A program made the position numbers and the translations under genes. From Marinilabilia sp. (GTDB lineage: Bacteria; Bacteroidota; Bacteroidia; Bacteroidales; Marinilabiliaceae): 45,274 nucleotides of DNA. Below are positions 7,936 to 16,188 of this stretch, one piece after another. The notes beneath the pieces are model-generated. The model was not told the DNA's origin. It made no database searches and worked only from the letters and a program-made list of their open reading frames with translations. Location of the stretch: the NCBI RefSeq assembly GCF_016278715.1, contig NZ_JADQBH010000167.1, positions 1 to 45,274 on the forward strand, in the 5' to 3' direction. Positions within the stretch are counted from its first letter, which is position 1. Each line of letters opens with the position of its first letter.

Positions 7936-10407
7936 CTAAAGGGGATCTACATCTGTCAGGATGGTGACGTATTTCCATTGCGGACGGCTCAGTATCGCAT
8001 TGGTGGCGTCGTTCATTAGTTGTTTGACATAGGATGGAGAGTGCCCTTTTTCAAATTTTAAAATAATGCGTGTCAGATATTGATTCTGAACACGGGCAAC
8101 TGGTGGTTCCTGAGGCCCCAGCACTCGCTCTCCGAAAATAGCACGTAATCTGCCGGCCAGTTCATCTGCGGCTTTCTCCACCACTCCCTTGCTTTTGTGT
8201 TTGAGGGTGAGGTTGATGAGCCGGTAGAAAGGCGGATATTTGTAAAGTTGGCGTTCTTCAATCTGGGTTCGGTACATGGTCTGGTAATCATTTTCTACCA
8301 CATATCCGATAATAGGATGTTCGGGAGATGAGGTTTGCAGCACAACAGTACCTTGCTTGTGTTTTCTTCCGGCCCGTCCGCTCACCTGTGCCATCATCTG
8401 AAATCCGCGTTCAAACGCTCTGAAATCCGGTATGTTAAGCATGTTGTCGGCATTCAGGATGCCCACAACACTTACATTGTCGAAATCAAGACCTTTGGTG
8501 ATCATTTGGGTGCCGATAAGAATATCCACCCTGCCATCTTCAAAATCAGAGATTATTTTCTGATAAGATTTTTTGGATCTGGTGGTGTCTAAATCCATCC
8601 GGGAAACCCTTGCATCGGGAAACATCAGTTGAATTTCCTCTTCAATTTTTTCGGTGCCAAATCCATGGGTCGAAAGGGCAGGACTTCCACATGCGTTGCA
8701 GGTGGAAGGGGTGGTGACGGTATGGCCGCAATAATGGCAAACCAACTGGTTCATCTTTTTGTGATAGGTCATACTCACATCGCAAAAATTGCATTTTGGA
8801 ACCCAGGAGCATACATTACATTCCAGAAAGGGTGAGAATCCACGCCGGTTTTGAAATAAAATGACCTGTTGTTTGTTTTGTAAGCTTTCCTGCACATGCT
8901 CCAACATAAGTGGCGTGAAATGCGACTTCATTTGTTTTTTTCTTCTGGCTTCCCGTGTATCGGTAATCAAAATTCTCGGCAGTTGAATGTCTTCATGACG
9001 GGTATTGAGTTCTACCAGAGCGTACTTTCCCTTCCGGGCGTTGTAGTAACTTTCGATGGAGGGTGTGGCCGTTCCCAGCAGCACTTTTGCCCCGTGCTTG
9101 TGAGCCAGCATGATTCCGGCATCACGTGCATGATAACGGGGGGCAGGGTCAAATTGTTTAAAAGAGTGTTCATGCTCTTCGTCCACAATTACCAGTCCCA
9201 GATTGTGAAAAGGCAAAAAAATGGAAGAACGCACGCCCAAAATTACCTGGTAGTTTTGATTTTCCAGTAGGTCACGATAGACTTCCACGCGTTCCTCACT
9301 GCTGAATTTTGAGTGATAAATGCCCAGTTTGTTGCCGAAATGTCGCTTCAGCCGGGTGGTTATCTGGGTGGTGAGGGCAATTTCGGGCAACAAATAGAGT
9401 ACCTGTTCGCCACGGTTCAGGTGTTTTTCAATGAGGTGGATGTAGATCTCTGTTTTGCCACTGGAGGTGACGCCGTGAAAAAGTACAACTATCTGGTCTT
9501 CGAAAGCTTTTTCTATCGCATCATAGGCTGTTTGCTGGGCTGGTGAGAAGGTGCTTTTTTGTTGCACTGCTTCTGTGGTTTGTTCCAGTCGTCCTACCTC
9601 AAGTGCATATTGTTCAAAAATTTCTTTTTTGATAAGTTCGTTCAATGCTGAAGTTGCACTATTGTTTTCGTCCAGCAGGTCTTTGCGGGCAATTCCGGTT
9701 CCTTTAAGGACATTTCCGGCACCACCTGTTTTTTGGATGAGCGTCATGAGTAAATTAAGCTGCCTTGGGGCTTTCTCTAACAGGTCGAATGCCTCATGAA
9801 GCTTTTGTTCGGAGCGGTAATTCTCTGCTATTCGGAGGTAGTTCTCTGTTTTTGCTTTGTAACTTTCTTTGAGTCTTTCACTGACAAAAACAGCATTCTC
9901 TTCCATCAGTTTGTGCAGCAATGCCACGCTGCTTTTCTGATTCAGAAAAGTGTTGATCTCCTGGATGGAGCAAACTTTTTTTTCGGAAAGTAACGAAAGT
10001 ACTTTTATTGCTTTCTCGGGAAGGTCATCCAGTTGAATGTAATCAGGGTTGTAATAAACTCGTGTTTCACTCTCGAGTTTTAGTCCGGAAGGCAATGCAG
10101 CCTTGTAAACTTCGCCCAGTGTGCATTGATAGTATTCTGCCATCCATTGCCAGAAATCGAGCTGAGAGGTATTGACTATGGGGGAAGATTCCAGAACCGA
10201 CAATATTGGTTTGGTTTCGTAATCGGTTGGTTTGTTCTGATGTACGGAAAAAACAATCCCTGAATATTGCTTTTTTTTGCCAAAGGGCACTACAACCCTT
10301 ATTCCGGGTTCCAGGTTCTCAACCATATCCGGAGGAACACAGTAGGTGAACAACCGTGGAAGTGGAATAGGCAATATTACATCAACAAATATTTCGGGAT
10401 CTGTCAT
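7936..10407 (-). CDS. priA: Primosomal protein N' / replication restart helicase PriA
   Basis: This 823-residue superfamily 2 helicase reloads the replisome at stalled forks. The N-terminal 3'-DNA-binding domain (about 1-105) begins with the family motif VDVILPIPLPRLFTY. A winged-helix region follows. The helicase core has Walker A GVTSSGKTEIY (about 312-322), DEEH (409-412) and KQFDPAPRYHARD. The zinc-binding insert has four CxxC-type pairs (CNVC, CNFC, CHYC, CNAC). Motifs V/VI include GTQMITKGLDFDNV and QVSGRAGR. The length suits Bacteroidota PriA (about 810-830). The gene has its own intergenic region upstream and is not obviously co-transcribed with parA. Confidence 0.97.
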   Translation of the reverse strand: MTDPEIFVDVILPIPLPRLFTYCVPPDMVENLEPGIRVVVPFGKKKQYSGIVFSVHQNKPTDYETKPILSVLESSPIVNTSQLDFWQWMAEYYQCTLGEVYKAALPSGLKLESETRVYYNPDYIQLDDLPEKAIKVLSLLSEKKVCSIQEINTFLNQKSSVALLHKLMEENAVFVSERLKESYKAKTENYLRIAENYRSEQKLHEAFDLLEKAPRQLNLLMTLIQKTGGAGNVLKGTGIARKDLLDENNSATSALNELIKKEIFEQYALEVGRLEQTTEAVQQKSTFSPAQQTAYDAIEKAFEDQIVVLFHGVTSSGKTEIYIHLIEKHLNRGEQVLYLLPEIALTTQITTRLKRHFGNKLGIYHSKFSSEERVEVYRDLLENQNYQVILGVRSSIFLPFHNLGLVIVDEEHEHSFKQFDPAPRYHARDAGIMLAHKHGAKVLLGTATPSIESYYNARKGKYALVELNTRHEDIQLPRILITDTREARRKKQMKSHFTPLMLEHVQESLQNKQQVILFQNRRGFSPFLECNVCSWVPKCNFCDVSMTYHKKMNQLVCHYCGHTVTTPSTCNACGSPALSTHGFGTEKIEEEIQLMFPDARVSRMDLDTTRSKKSYQKIISDFEDGRVDILIGTQMITKGLDFDNVSVVGILNADNMLNIPDFRAFERGFQMMAQVSGRAGRKHKQGTVVLQTSSPEHPIIGYVVENDYQTMYRTQIEERQLYKYPPFYRLINLTLKHKSKGVVEKAADELAGRLRAIFGERVLGPQEPPVARVQNQYLTRIILKFEKGHSPSYVKQLMNDATNAILSRPQWKYVTILTDVDPL

Positions 10408-10802
10408 CTTTGTTTTTTTGATGGTGTAAAGTTATTAAAAGAGTTTTTGATGCCAATAGTCCCCGAATAAAAGCCTAAACGCAGAGAAATCCTTCGCAAA
10501 AGCTATGGATTTTGAAAGGCACAAAGGCACAACGCATTTATTTTCATGAGGTTGGATTTTGCCTTCTTTGTTTAGCAAGGAATCTGTTATCGGGTGTTTG
10601 TTAAAGTTTAACGCAATGTTTTTTCAAAAAGTAAGTTTCTCCGGACAATAGTGATTTATTTTCTCCCGGTGTACGTGTTGCAGTTGTTTTGATTGTCAAA
10701 GAAGTATAAAGGGTTTAAGGGTTTGGTAATGTGCTTTTAATTTTTAGTTAACACCGGCAGCTTTTCTTTGCTGTAGTATTTTTTTTGCTAAAACCTGTTT
10801 CT
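10408..10802. other. Intergenic region, 395 bp, with degenerate ACGCAGAG/GGCACAAAGGCAC repeat remnant
   Basis: This is the divergent spacer between priA (minus) and the aminotransferase-like gene (plus). No gene was recognised. At 10473-10535 it carries GCCTAAACGCAGAGAAATC followed by the short tandem AAAGGCAC-AAAGGCAC. The first part shares GCCTAAACGCA with the reverse complement of a second site at 22056-22083. A TAACTTTA stretch on the minus strand near 10428 is a one-mismatch -7 candidate for priA. Confidence 0.5.
10473..10535. repeat. Degenerate copy of a short intergenic repeat
   Basis: The segment GCCTAAACGCAGAG at the left end matches the reverse complement of 22056-22083 over GCCTAAACGCA plus a near match after it. 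It is followed by AAAGGCACAAAGGCAC, a two-copy 8-nt tandem. Such ACGCAAAG/GCGCAAAG-type stretches are familiar between genes in Bacteroidota genomes, but their function is unknown. No coding potential or T-run terminator is seen. Confidence 0.4.
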
Positions 10803-11462
10803 ATGAGTTTTGCCGATTTTTCGAAAGTGGGGACTGTACCGGAGCACCTCAATCTGAGTGTGATCGATATGTGGACGCATGCACCTATTCATCCTGAACA
10901 ATTTTACCGTACCGGATTTGAAAGTATCTTTTTCAACTATAACAGAGATTTTGCACTGAATTGTGTTTTGTCCTCTGTTGTGCCCGCCGAGAAAGAAATA
11001 GTGATAGCCGGTCAACACCATCTCAGCAAGGTTGTTGAAGCAGCTACTAAACTTGATATTCCGCATATTATTTTTAATGCATCGCCGGGGGAATTACCGC
11101 TAATGGAGACTTTTCTTTCTTCGCGCACAAATATTTCCCATATTGTATTGGTTCTTGAAAAGAATGACACTGGTATGGAACGGTATATTCAGCATCTGAG
11201 GCCGTTTCTTGAAGTCAGGGGAATTGATTTGATATTGTTTTGTACTTCATTTGTTCAGAGCATCAGCGACCGCACCAAAGGCGGTGTTGACTTTTTTATT
11301 GGAGGGTGGGAGGAGTTTCCCGAAAACTCTTTTGTTGTTGCCCGACGCAACCGGTTGGTGCAGACCGAAGGGAATTCGCGTTCACAGGATTTTGATTTAT
11401 ATACGTCCTGGCAATGGAGGCTTAAGGAACGTGGAACCAATATCCTTCCGATGGAGATGTAA
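10803..11462 (+). CDS. Degenerate class-V aminotransferase-fold protein (PhnW-like), predicted non-catalytic
   Basis: This 219-residue protein has no clear annotation at first sight. By eye, several blocks follow the order seen in 2-aminoethylphosphonate transaminase-type (class V) proteins: NCVLSSVVPAEKEIVIAGQHHLSKVVEAATKL, then ISHIVLVLEKNDTGM, then VDFFIGG...SFVVARRNRLVQTEGNSRSQDFDLYTSW. In PhnW the last block carries a lysine that binds PLP, in a context like SSNKCxxGVPGF. Here the equivalent stretch is GGWEEFPENSF, with no lysine. The protein also lacks the roughly 100-140 C-terminal residues of a normal enzyme. It is therefore probably a PLP-free relic or a repurposed subunit. The ATG at 10803 is chosen; an upstream TTG at 10785 would add six residues. 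It is flanked by its own terminator, so it is likely monocistronic. Homology is a pattern judgement. Confidence 0.45.
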   Translation: MSFADFSKVGTVPEHLNLSVIDMWTHAPIHPEQFYRTGFESIFFNYNRDFALNCVLSSVVPAEKEIVIAGQHHLSKVVEAATKLDIPHIIFNASPGELPLMETFLSSRTNISHIVLVLEKNDTGMERYIQHLRPFLEVRGIDLILFCTSFVQSISDRTKGGVDFFIGGWEEFPENSFVVARRNRLVQTEGNSRSQDFDLYTSWQWRLKERGTNILPMEM

Positions 11463-11487
11463 AAAACGATTGGAAATTATTATTAGT

Positions 11488-11531
11488 GAAGGGTAGTTTC
11501 GGGTAAGACCGTAAGCTGCCCTTCTTTTTTA
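11488..11531 (+). terminator. Rho-independent terminator after the aminotransferase-like gene
   Basis: A 12-bp stem is formed by GAAGGGTAGTTT pairing with AAGCTGCCCTTC (two G-T pairs), with a 13-14 nt loop. The run TTTTTT follows directly. It lies 26 nt after the stop at 11462 and before mpl. Confidence 0.8.
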
Positions 11532-11615
11532 ACCCCTTTTGAATGAAGTTTTAATTGCGTAAAGTAAAAAATGGTTAATTTGCCATTTCAAAAATATCAA
11601 AAAAGTTTGTTTAGA

Positions 11616-12971
11616 ATGAGAGTTCACTTTATAGCTATCGGCGGAAGTGCCATGCATAATCTTGCCATTGCACTGCATAAAAAAGGTTTTCACGTGACTG
11701 GTTCGGATGATGAAGTTTTTGAACCCAGTAAGTCCCGTTTGAGTAATCATGGATTGCTTCCCTCCAAGGAAGGATGGTTTCCTGAAAATATTTCTGAAGA
11801 ATTGGATGCCATAATCCTCGGGATGCATGCCCGCCCTGATAATCCGGAATTATTGAAAGCCCAGAAATTGAACCTGAAAGTTTATTCTTATCCGGAGTAT
11901 CTCTATCAACAAACCAAAGGCAAAAAGCGGGTGGTAATTGCCGGAAGTCATGGAAAAACCACGATTACCTCCATGCTTCTGCATGTACTGAAAACCCTTG
12001 GCCGGAAATTTGATTTTATGGTTGGGGCCCAGATAAAAGGTTTTGATACGATGGTAGAGCTGTCGGATGATTCGGATATTGCCATATTTGAAGGGGATGA
12101 ATATCTTTCTTCTCCAATCGACCGTCGTCCTAAATTTTTGTGGTACAAGCCGCATGTTGCTTTGGTTACCGGGGTGGCCTGGGACCACATAAACGTTTTT
12201 CCCACGGAAGAGGATTACAATTATCAGTTTGACCTGTTTGCCCGGACCCTTGAGCCGGGTGGTAGTTTTATTTATTATCAAAGAGATGCGGTACTTCAAA
12301 AGATTGCTTCAGAAAACCTGTCTTTGAGAAAGTTACCTTACGATGAGGTGAAAACTGTTTCCAGGGATGGAGAAACATTTGTAGAATATGACGGCGAGGA
12401 ATATGAATTGAAGGTTTTTGGGCATCACAACTTTCAAAATCTGGCCGGTGCTTTATTGGTGGCGAAGGATATAGGGGTTCCTGAAAATGATTTCTGGGAA
12501 TCGATGCAAAGTTTTGAAGGGGCTGCCCGGAGGCTGCAAATGCTGGGAGAGAATAAGGATGCTGCTGTTTTCTATGACTTTGCCCATGCTCCATCGAAAG
12601 TGAAGGCGACCGTAGCTGCCGTGAAAGACCAGTTCCCTGACAGGCATTTGCTTGCAGTTGTTGAACTTCACACATTTAGCAGCCTTAACGGTGATTTTTT
12701 ACCCCAATACAAAGGCGCCATGGATGCTGCCGATGAAGCGGTAGTTTTTTTTAATCCGGAGGTTGTAGCTCATAAGCAACTGTCCGAAATCACCGAAAAT
12801 GATGTGGAAGCAGCCTTTGCAAAAAAAGGGTTGAAAGTTTTTACAGATGGGATTAAATTTAAACAGTTCTTGGCCGGGCAAAAGTTGAGCCATGCCAATC
12901 TGTTGCTGATGACCTCCGGCAATCTTTGCGGAATAGATGTTTCTGCTATGGCCAAAGAAATAATTGAATAA
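11616..12971 (+). CDS. mpl: UDP-N-acetylmuramate:L-alanyl-gamma-D-glutamyl-meso-diaminopimelate ligase
   Basis: This 451-residue Mur-ligase-family enzyme joins recycled murein tripeptide to UDP-MurNAc in peptidoglycan recycling. The N-terminal Rossmann domain starts MRVHFIAIGGSAMHNLAIAL, the Mpl signature. The ATP-binding central domain has VIAGSHGKTTITSMLLH, with GSHGKTT as the P-loop. FMVGAQIKGF and EGDEYLSSPIDRRPKF are Mpl-specific segments. The C-terminal domain includes AVFYDFAHAPSKVKA and ends LLLMTSGNLCGID. The ATG at 11616 gives the usual family start; an in-frame ATG at 11571 would add 15 untypical residues. Length matches E. coli Mpl (457). Dap-type peptidoglycan is implied. Confidence 0.93.
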   Translation: MRVHFIAIGGSAMHNLAIALHKKGFHVTGSDDEVFEPSKSRLSNHGLLPSKEGWFPENISEELDAIILGMHARPDNPELLKAQKLNLKVYSYPEYLYQQTKGKKRVVIAGSHGKTTITSMLLHVLKTLGRKFDFMVGAQIKGFDTMVELSDDSDIAIFEGDEYLSSPIDRRPKFLWYKPHVALVTGVAWDHINVFPTEEDYNYQFDLFARTLEPGGSFIYYQRDAVLQKIASENLSLRKLPYDEVKTVSRDGETFVEYDGEEYELKVFGHHNFQNLAGALLVAKDIGVPENDFWESMQSFEGAARRLQMLGENKDAAVFYDFAHAPSKVKATVAAVKDQFPDRHLLAVVELHTFSSLNGDFLPQYKGAMDAADEAVVFFNPEVVAHKQLSEITENDVEAAFAKKGLKVFTDGIKFKQFLAGQKLSHANLLLMTSGNLCGIDVSAMAKEIIE

Positions 12972-13002
12972 TGTTGTAACTATCCGCAGATAAGAGGCGT
13001 CA

Positions 13003-13010
13003 TATATTTG
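13003..13010 (+). promoter_or_regulatory. Putative -7 box of the DUF4097 lipoprotein gene
   Basis: TATATTTG matches TAnnTTTG exactly and lies 50 nt before the ATG at 13060, after the mpl stop. No good -33 TTTG at 19-21 nt spacing was seen. Confidence 0.4.
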
Positions 13011-13059
13011 TGTAGAGAATACTAAACCCTTTGCACTAATCTAATCTAAAAATTAAGTT

Positions 13060-14082
13060 ATGAAGCTTTTTCTTTCTCTATCATTGATGTTCGTTCTTCT
13101 TACCGGTTGTCAGGTTGCCGGTTCACAGGAGTTGGCAGATCAGGCAGACCTTCGCTTTGAGGGTGTGCGCAGTATTCAGGTAAAAGGTGTTTTTTGTGAT
13201 GTTTCCGTTAAGCCGGGCAACTCTGCTGAAGTACACCTTCTTGGTGAAATCAGAGTAACCCGTGGTGTTGAGGACTATTCCATCGAAACCACACAAGACG
13301 GGGATTTATTGAAAGTATGGGTGGAGTATCCCAAAATTATGAGGGGTATGGCTAAAGGCTTCTTGTCTTTTGAGGTTCCCGATGATGTGCTTTTGACCGT
13401 TGAGAATGTGTCGGGTAATGTGGATGTGGAAAAGATAGGAAGTGACAATATGAAGCTTTCGGGCGTTTCAGGAGATATCAGTGTTTCCGGTGCCGGGGAA
13501 AACTGTGTTTTACGCTCAGTTTCCGGCGATATTGATGCCTTGGTGATGGGAGGCAATCTGGAAGCTCATTCTGTGAGTGGGGATATTCGTGTAGCCAATG
13601 TGAAGGGTGATTTTTCGGGCAAGAGTACCTCCGGAAATGTTTCAGCTAAAATGGTGGAGGGAGCAACCTCTGTTCGTTCCACATCAGGCGATTTAATAGC
13701 AGAGAACTTGATGCAAGGGGCCTTTGTGAAAACAACTTCCGGAAAAATTCAGGTCAAGATCATGAAGGGAGAGCTGAATTGTGAAACGGTTTCGGGAGAT
13801 GTGATTTTATCTGATATAACCGGCGTGTTGAATGCTTCCACTGTCAGTGGAGGCCTGCGGGGAACTGGTGTGATGTTTACCGGAGACAGCCGGTTTCGTT
13901 CTGTCTCAGGAGATGTGGAGATCGATGTGCTGAATGAAATTGAAACATTGAGTTTCCGGTTGAAATCAGGTTCCGGGCGTTTGAAAGCCGGTAATTCAAC
14001 AGCTGATGAAAGGCTGGAGATATCAGGTGGTAATATTACTGTAACCGGTTCCAGCACATCAGGGAATCAAATTTTTGAATAG
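13060..14082 (+). CDS. DUF4097-type beta-helical lipoprotein
   Basis: This 340-residue protein begins with a lipoprotein signal peptide (MKLFLSLSLMFVLLTGC; lipobox LTGC, lipidated Cys17), so it is anchored in the envelope. After a leading domain (about 30-110) it shows a strikingly regular repeat built on SG(D/N/K). The repeat Ser falls at residues 118, 137, 155, 173, 191, 209, 227, 245, 263 and 283, a period of 18 (one 19, one 20). This predicts stacked beta-strand turns as in DUF4097/DUF4098 adhesin-like proteins. No enzymatic residues stand out. It has its own promoter-like box and ends at a bidirectional terminator. DUF4097 family membership is an assignment by repeat pattern; the role is unknown. 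Confidence 0.8.
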   Translation: MKLFLSLSLMFVLLTGCQVAGSQELADQADLRFEGVRSIQVKGVFCDVSVKPGNSAEVHLLGEIRVTRGVEDYSIETTQDGDLLKVWVEYPKIMRGMAKGFLSFEVPDDVLLTVENVSGNVDVEKIGSDNMKLSGVSGDISVSGAGENCVLRSVSGDIDALVMGGNLEAHSVSGDIRVANVKGDFSGKSTSGNVSAKMVEGATSVRSTSGDLIAENLMQGAFVKTTSGKIQVKIMKGELNCETVSGDVILSDITGVLNASTVSGGLRGTGVMFTGDSRFRSVSGDVEIDVLNEIETLSFRLKSGSGRLKAGNSTADERLEISGGNITVTGSSTSGNQIFE

Positions 14083-14113
14083 GAGGATTGACCAATCTTA
14101 TATAGTTACTAAC

Positions 14114-14152
14114 AAAAAAAGCCGGTTGCACATTGTGCAGCCGGCTTTTTTT
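14114..14152. terminator. Bidirectional Rho-independent terminator
   Basis: An 11-bp stem (GCCGGTTGCAC / GTGCAGCCGGC, one G-T pair) with loop ATT is flanked by seven A on the left and seven T on the right. It therefore works in both directions, between the convergent DUF4097 lipoprotein and CoA-transferase genes. Confidence 0.92.
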
Positions 14153-14170
14153 GTATTATCAATTCGTTGT

Positions 14171-15472
14171 TTACTTTGAAACGAAATGGAAGTGCGGTCC
14201 AAAGCGATCAAAGGCTGCTCTTTCTAGCATTTCACGATGATCGGGGTGTGCCACTGAAATGATGAGACGGGCACGTTCCTGAAGCGTCTTGCCATAAAGG
14301 TTTACCGCTCCATGCTCAGTTACCAGCCAGTGCATGTTGGCACGGGTGGTGACCACGCCAGAACCTTCCAAGAGGACAGGAGCAATTTTGGAAACTCCTT
14401 TTCCGGTAACAGAGGGCATGGCAATGATAGGCTTTCCCCCTTCTGAATAGCCGGCACCACGGATGAAGTCGATCTGACCGCCAACACCTGAATAGTGGGT
14501 GGTTCCGATTGAATCGGCGCATACCTGACCGGTGATGTCAACTGACAAAGCAGAGTTGATGGCTGTAACTTTTTTCTGCTTACGAATTACATTCACACTA
14601 TTGGTGTGTTGCACGTCCATCATGGCTACCTGAGGGTTGTCATTCACGAAGTCGTAAAGATCCTGAGATCCCATGAGGAAGGAGGCTACCATCAGCCCCT
14701 TGTCCAGTTGCTTTTTCTTTCCGTTTACCACTCCTTTTTCCACCAGGGGAAGAATTCCGTCGGAGAACATCTCGGTATGAACACCTAAATCCTTATGGTT
14801 ACCCAATTCTGCCAATACCGCATTTGGAATACCACCAATACCCATTTGCAAGCAGGCACCATCTTCTACCAGTTCGGCAACATTGTGACCAATTGCACGC
14901 TCAATTTCAGAAAGGGGTGCGTTGTTGTGGATGAAAAGAGGCTCGTCATACTCAACAAAATAGTCAATGTCGCGCATGTTGATCTGGGCATCGCCCCAGG
15001 TACGTGGTACGTACTTGTTGATTTGGGCAATTACGATGTCGGCACACTCAATCGCAGCCAAAGTTGCATCCACAGAAGTACCAAGAGAAACATATCCGTG
15101 ACGGTCAGGGGTTGAGACCTGAACCATTGCTATATTTACTTTGAGGTAGCCTTCGCGGATGAGCTTCTGGGTTTCGCTTAGAAATACAGGAATGTAATCG
15201 GCATAGCCGGACTGAGTCACTTTTCTGACATTTCCGCCAACAAAGAATGATTCCAGTTGGAAAATTCCTTCCAGCGCCGGGTCTGCATAGGGAGCAGGGC
15301 CCTCTGTGTGTATGTGCTGGATTTTAACATCTTTAAATTCACCTTTTTTGCCGCGCTCAACCATTGCCTTTATAAGGGCGTGGGGAGTTACTGCCACACT
15401 ACTCATGTGAATGCGGTCTCCTGATTTAATTACTTTAACTGCCTCTTCGGCGGTTACTGTTTTATACTGCAT
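14171..15472 (-). CDS. Acetyl-CoA hydrolase/transferase family CoA-transferase (4-hydroxybutyrate CoA-transferase-like)
   Basis: This 433-residue cytoplasmic class I-type CoA-transferase of the acetyl-CoA hydrolase/transferase family exchanges CoA between acetate and another acyl group. The N-terminal half has VQVSTPDRHGYVSLG. The segment LQMGIGGIPNAVL precedes LGVHTEMFSDG, whose Glu234 sits where the thioester-forming glutamate of 4-hydroxybutyrate CoA-transferase lies. The C-terminal half has GVGGQIDFIRGA and VTEHGAVNLYGKTLQERA, both family hallmarks. The true acyl substrate (acetate, butyrate, 4-hydroxybutyrate or succinate) cannot be told from sequence. A fermentative role, making or recycling acetyl-CoA, is likely. 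The gene is monocistronic, with a -7-like box upstream and a shared terminator downstream. Confidence 0.88.
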   Translation of the reverse strand: MQYKTVTAEEAVKVIKSGDRIHMSSVAVTPHALIKAMVERGKKGEFKDVKIQHIHTEGPAPYADPALEGIFQLESFFVGGNVRKVTQSGYADYIPVFLSETQKLIREGYLKVNIAMVQVSTPDRHGYVSLGTSVDATLAAIECADIVIAQINKYVPRTWGDAQINMRDIDYFVEYDEPLFIHNNAPLSEIERAIGHNVAELVEDGACLQMGIGGIPNAVLAELGNHKDLGVHTEMFSDGILPLVEKGVVNGKKKQLDKGLMVASFLMGSQDLYDFVNDNPQVAMMDVQHTNSVNVIRKQKKVTAINSALSVDITGQVCADSIGTTHYSGVGGQIDFIRGAGYSEGGKPIIAMPSVTGKGVSKIAPVLLEGSGVVTTRANMHWLVTEHGAVNLYGKTLQERARLIISVAHPDHREMLERAAFDRFGPHFHFVSK

Positions 15473-15523
15473 GTCGAAATAATTTTATATAATGATGTTT
15501 TGATTCATTCCTGAAAATCGGTG

Positions 15524-15531
15524 CAAAAGTA
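15524..15531 (-). promoter_or_regulatory. Putative -7 box of the CoA-transferase gene
   Basis: On the minus strand this reads TACTTTTG followed by CACC, an exact TAnnTTTG match 52 nt before the start codon at 15472. The -33 element is not clear. Confidence 0.5.
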
Positions 15532-15911
15532 GTCTTTTTAGTTCACTTTTCCTTTTATACCACCGCTTTGGAACCTGTTTTATAGCATATTTAAAACCAT
15601 TCCGGAGAAATAGAGATTTATTTCTTTATTGATTTCAGGGGGGTTGAGTGAGGTTAGTGGACAGCTGTTATTTTTGTTTAAAAAAATATAAAATGGGGTT
15701 TCTAAAGATTTTGTTGCTCAGAGGCATCTTAAAAACCGATATCTGGGTTCATTCAATGTAAGACATTTGCAGTGTCGAATTTTTTAAATAGGGACCCCCT
15801 CAAACCTTTCCAAGAAGGTGAGTCGAAATTAGAGCCTTGCGTGTGTGGATTTCCGAATACAGGCGGTAATGGATTGCAGAAATTTTAAATAGCTTTTTTT
15901 TCTTTTACAGA

Positions 15912-15942
15912 ATGTGTGAGATTTATGCCTGATGTGTGAGAT
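15912..15942. repeat. Two 11-nt direct repeats 20 nt apart
   Basis: ATGTGTGAGAT occurs at 15912 and again at 15932. The start-to-start distance of 20 nt is about two helical turns, which would suit a dimeric DNA-binding protein, though chance cannot be excluded. Confidence 0.5.
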
Positions 15943-16127
15943 ATTAAATTTTATTGAGGACGGTTGTTTTTTGCAGATAGTTGGACATCGGAATAGATTA
16001 TTTGTGAATAATGCAGGCTTAACCCATATTCTGGATGTGGTTCTTTTTATGCCTTGTTTTTTTCAATTCCTTCTTCTAACCTTAAGGTTCTGATATGGTT
16101 TAATCCTTTTTACTGTCTGGGGGGGCA

Positions 16128-16162
16128 AACAAAAAAAGCCACCCCGTTGGGGCAGCTTTTAT
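16128..16162 (-). terminator. Rho-independent terminator of rpsP
   Basis: Read on the minus strand, AAAAGCTGCCCC-AAC-GGGGTGGCTTTTTTT forms a GC-rich stem with a small internal mismatch and a T run, starting about 30 nt after the rpsP stop at 16189. Confidence 0.75.
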
Positions 16163-16188
16163 TTGTGTGTTGAGAAATTCCCGAAGAA

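Larger units (their letters stand above)
15473..16188. other. Intergenic region, 716 bp, no gene recognised
   Basis: This is A+T-rich spacer between rpsP and the CoA-transferase gene. It holds the CoA-transferase -7 box, a pair of 11-nt direct repeats ATGTGTGAGAT at 15912-15922 and 15932-15942 (20 nt apart), and the rpsP terminator near 16131-16160. No open frame with a recognisable product and no RNA gene were seen. Confidence 0.6.

Noticed and set aside
11691..11696. CACGTG core inside mpl considered as a parS site
   Set aside because: The left flank is partly T-rich, but the right flank ACTGG does not match the AAACA half of the known 16-nt parS consensus. Similar lone CACGTG cores at 4525, 9123, 28374 and 35064 also lack symmetric flanks.
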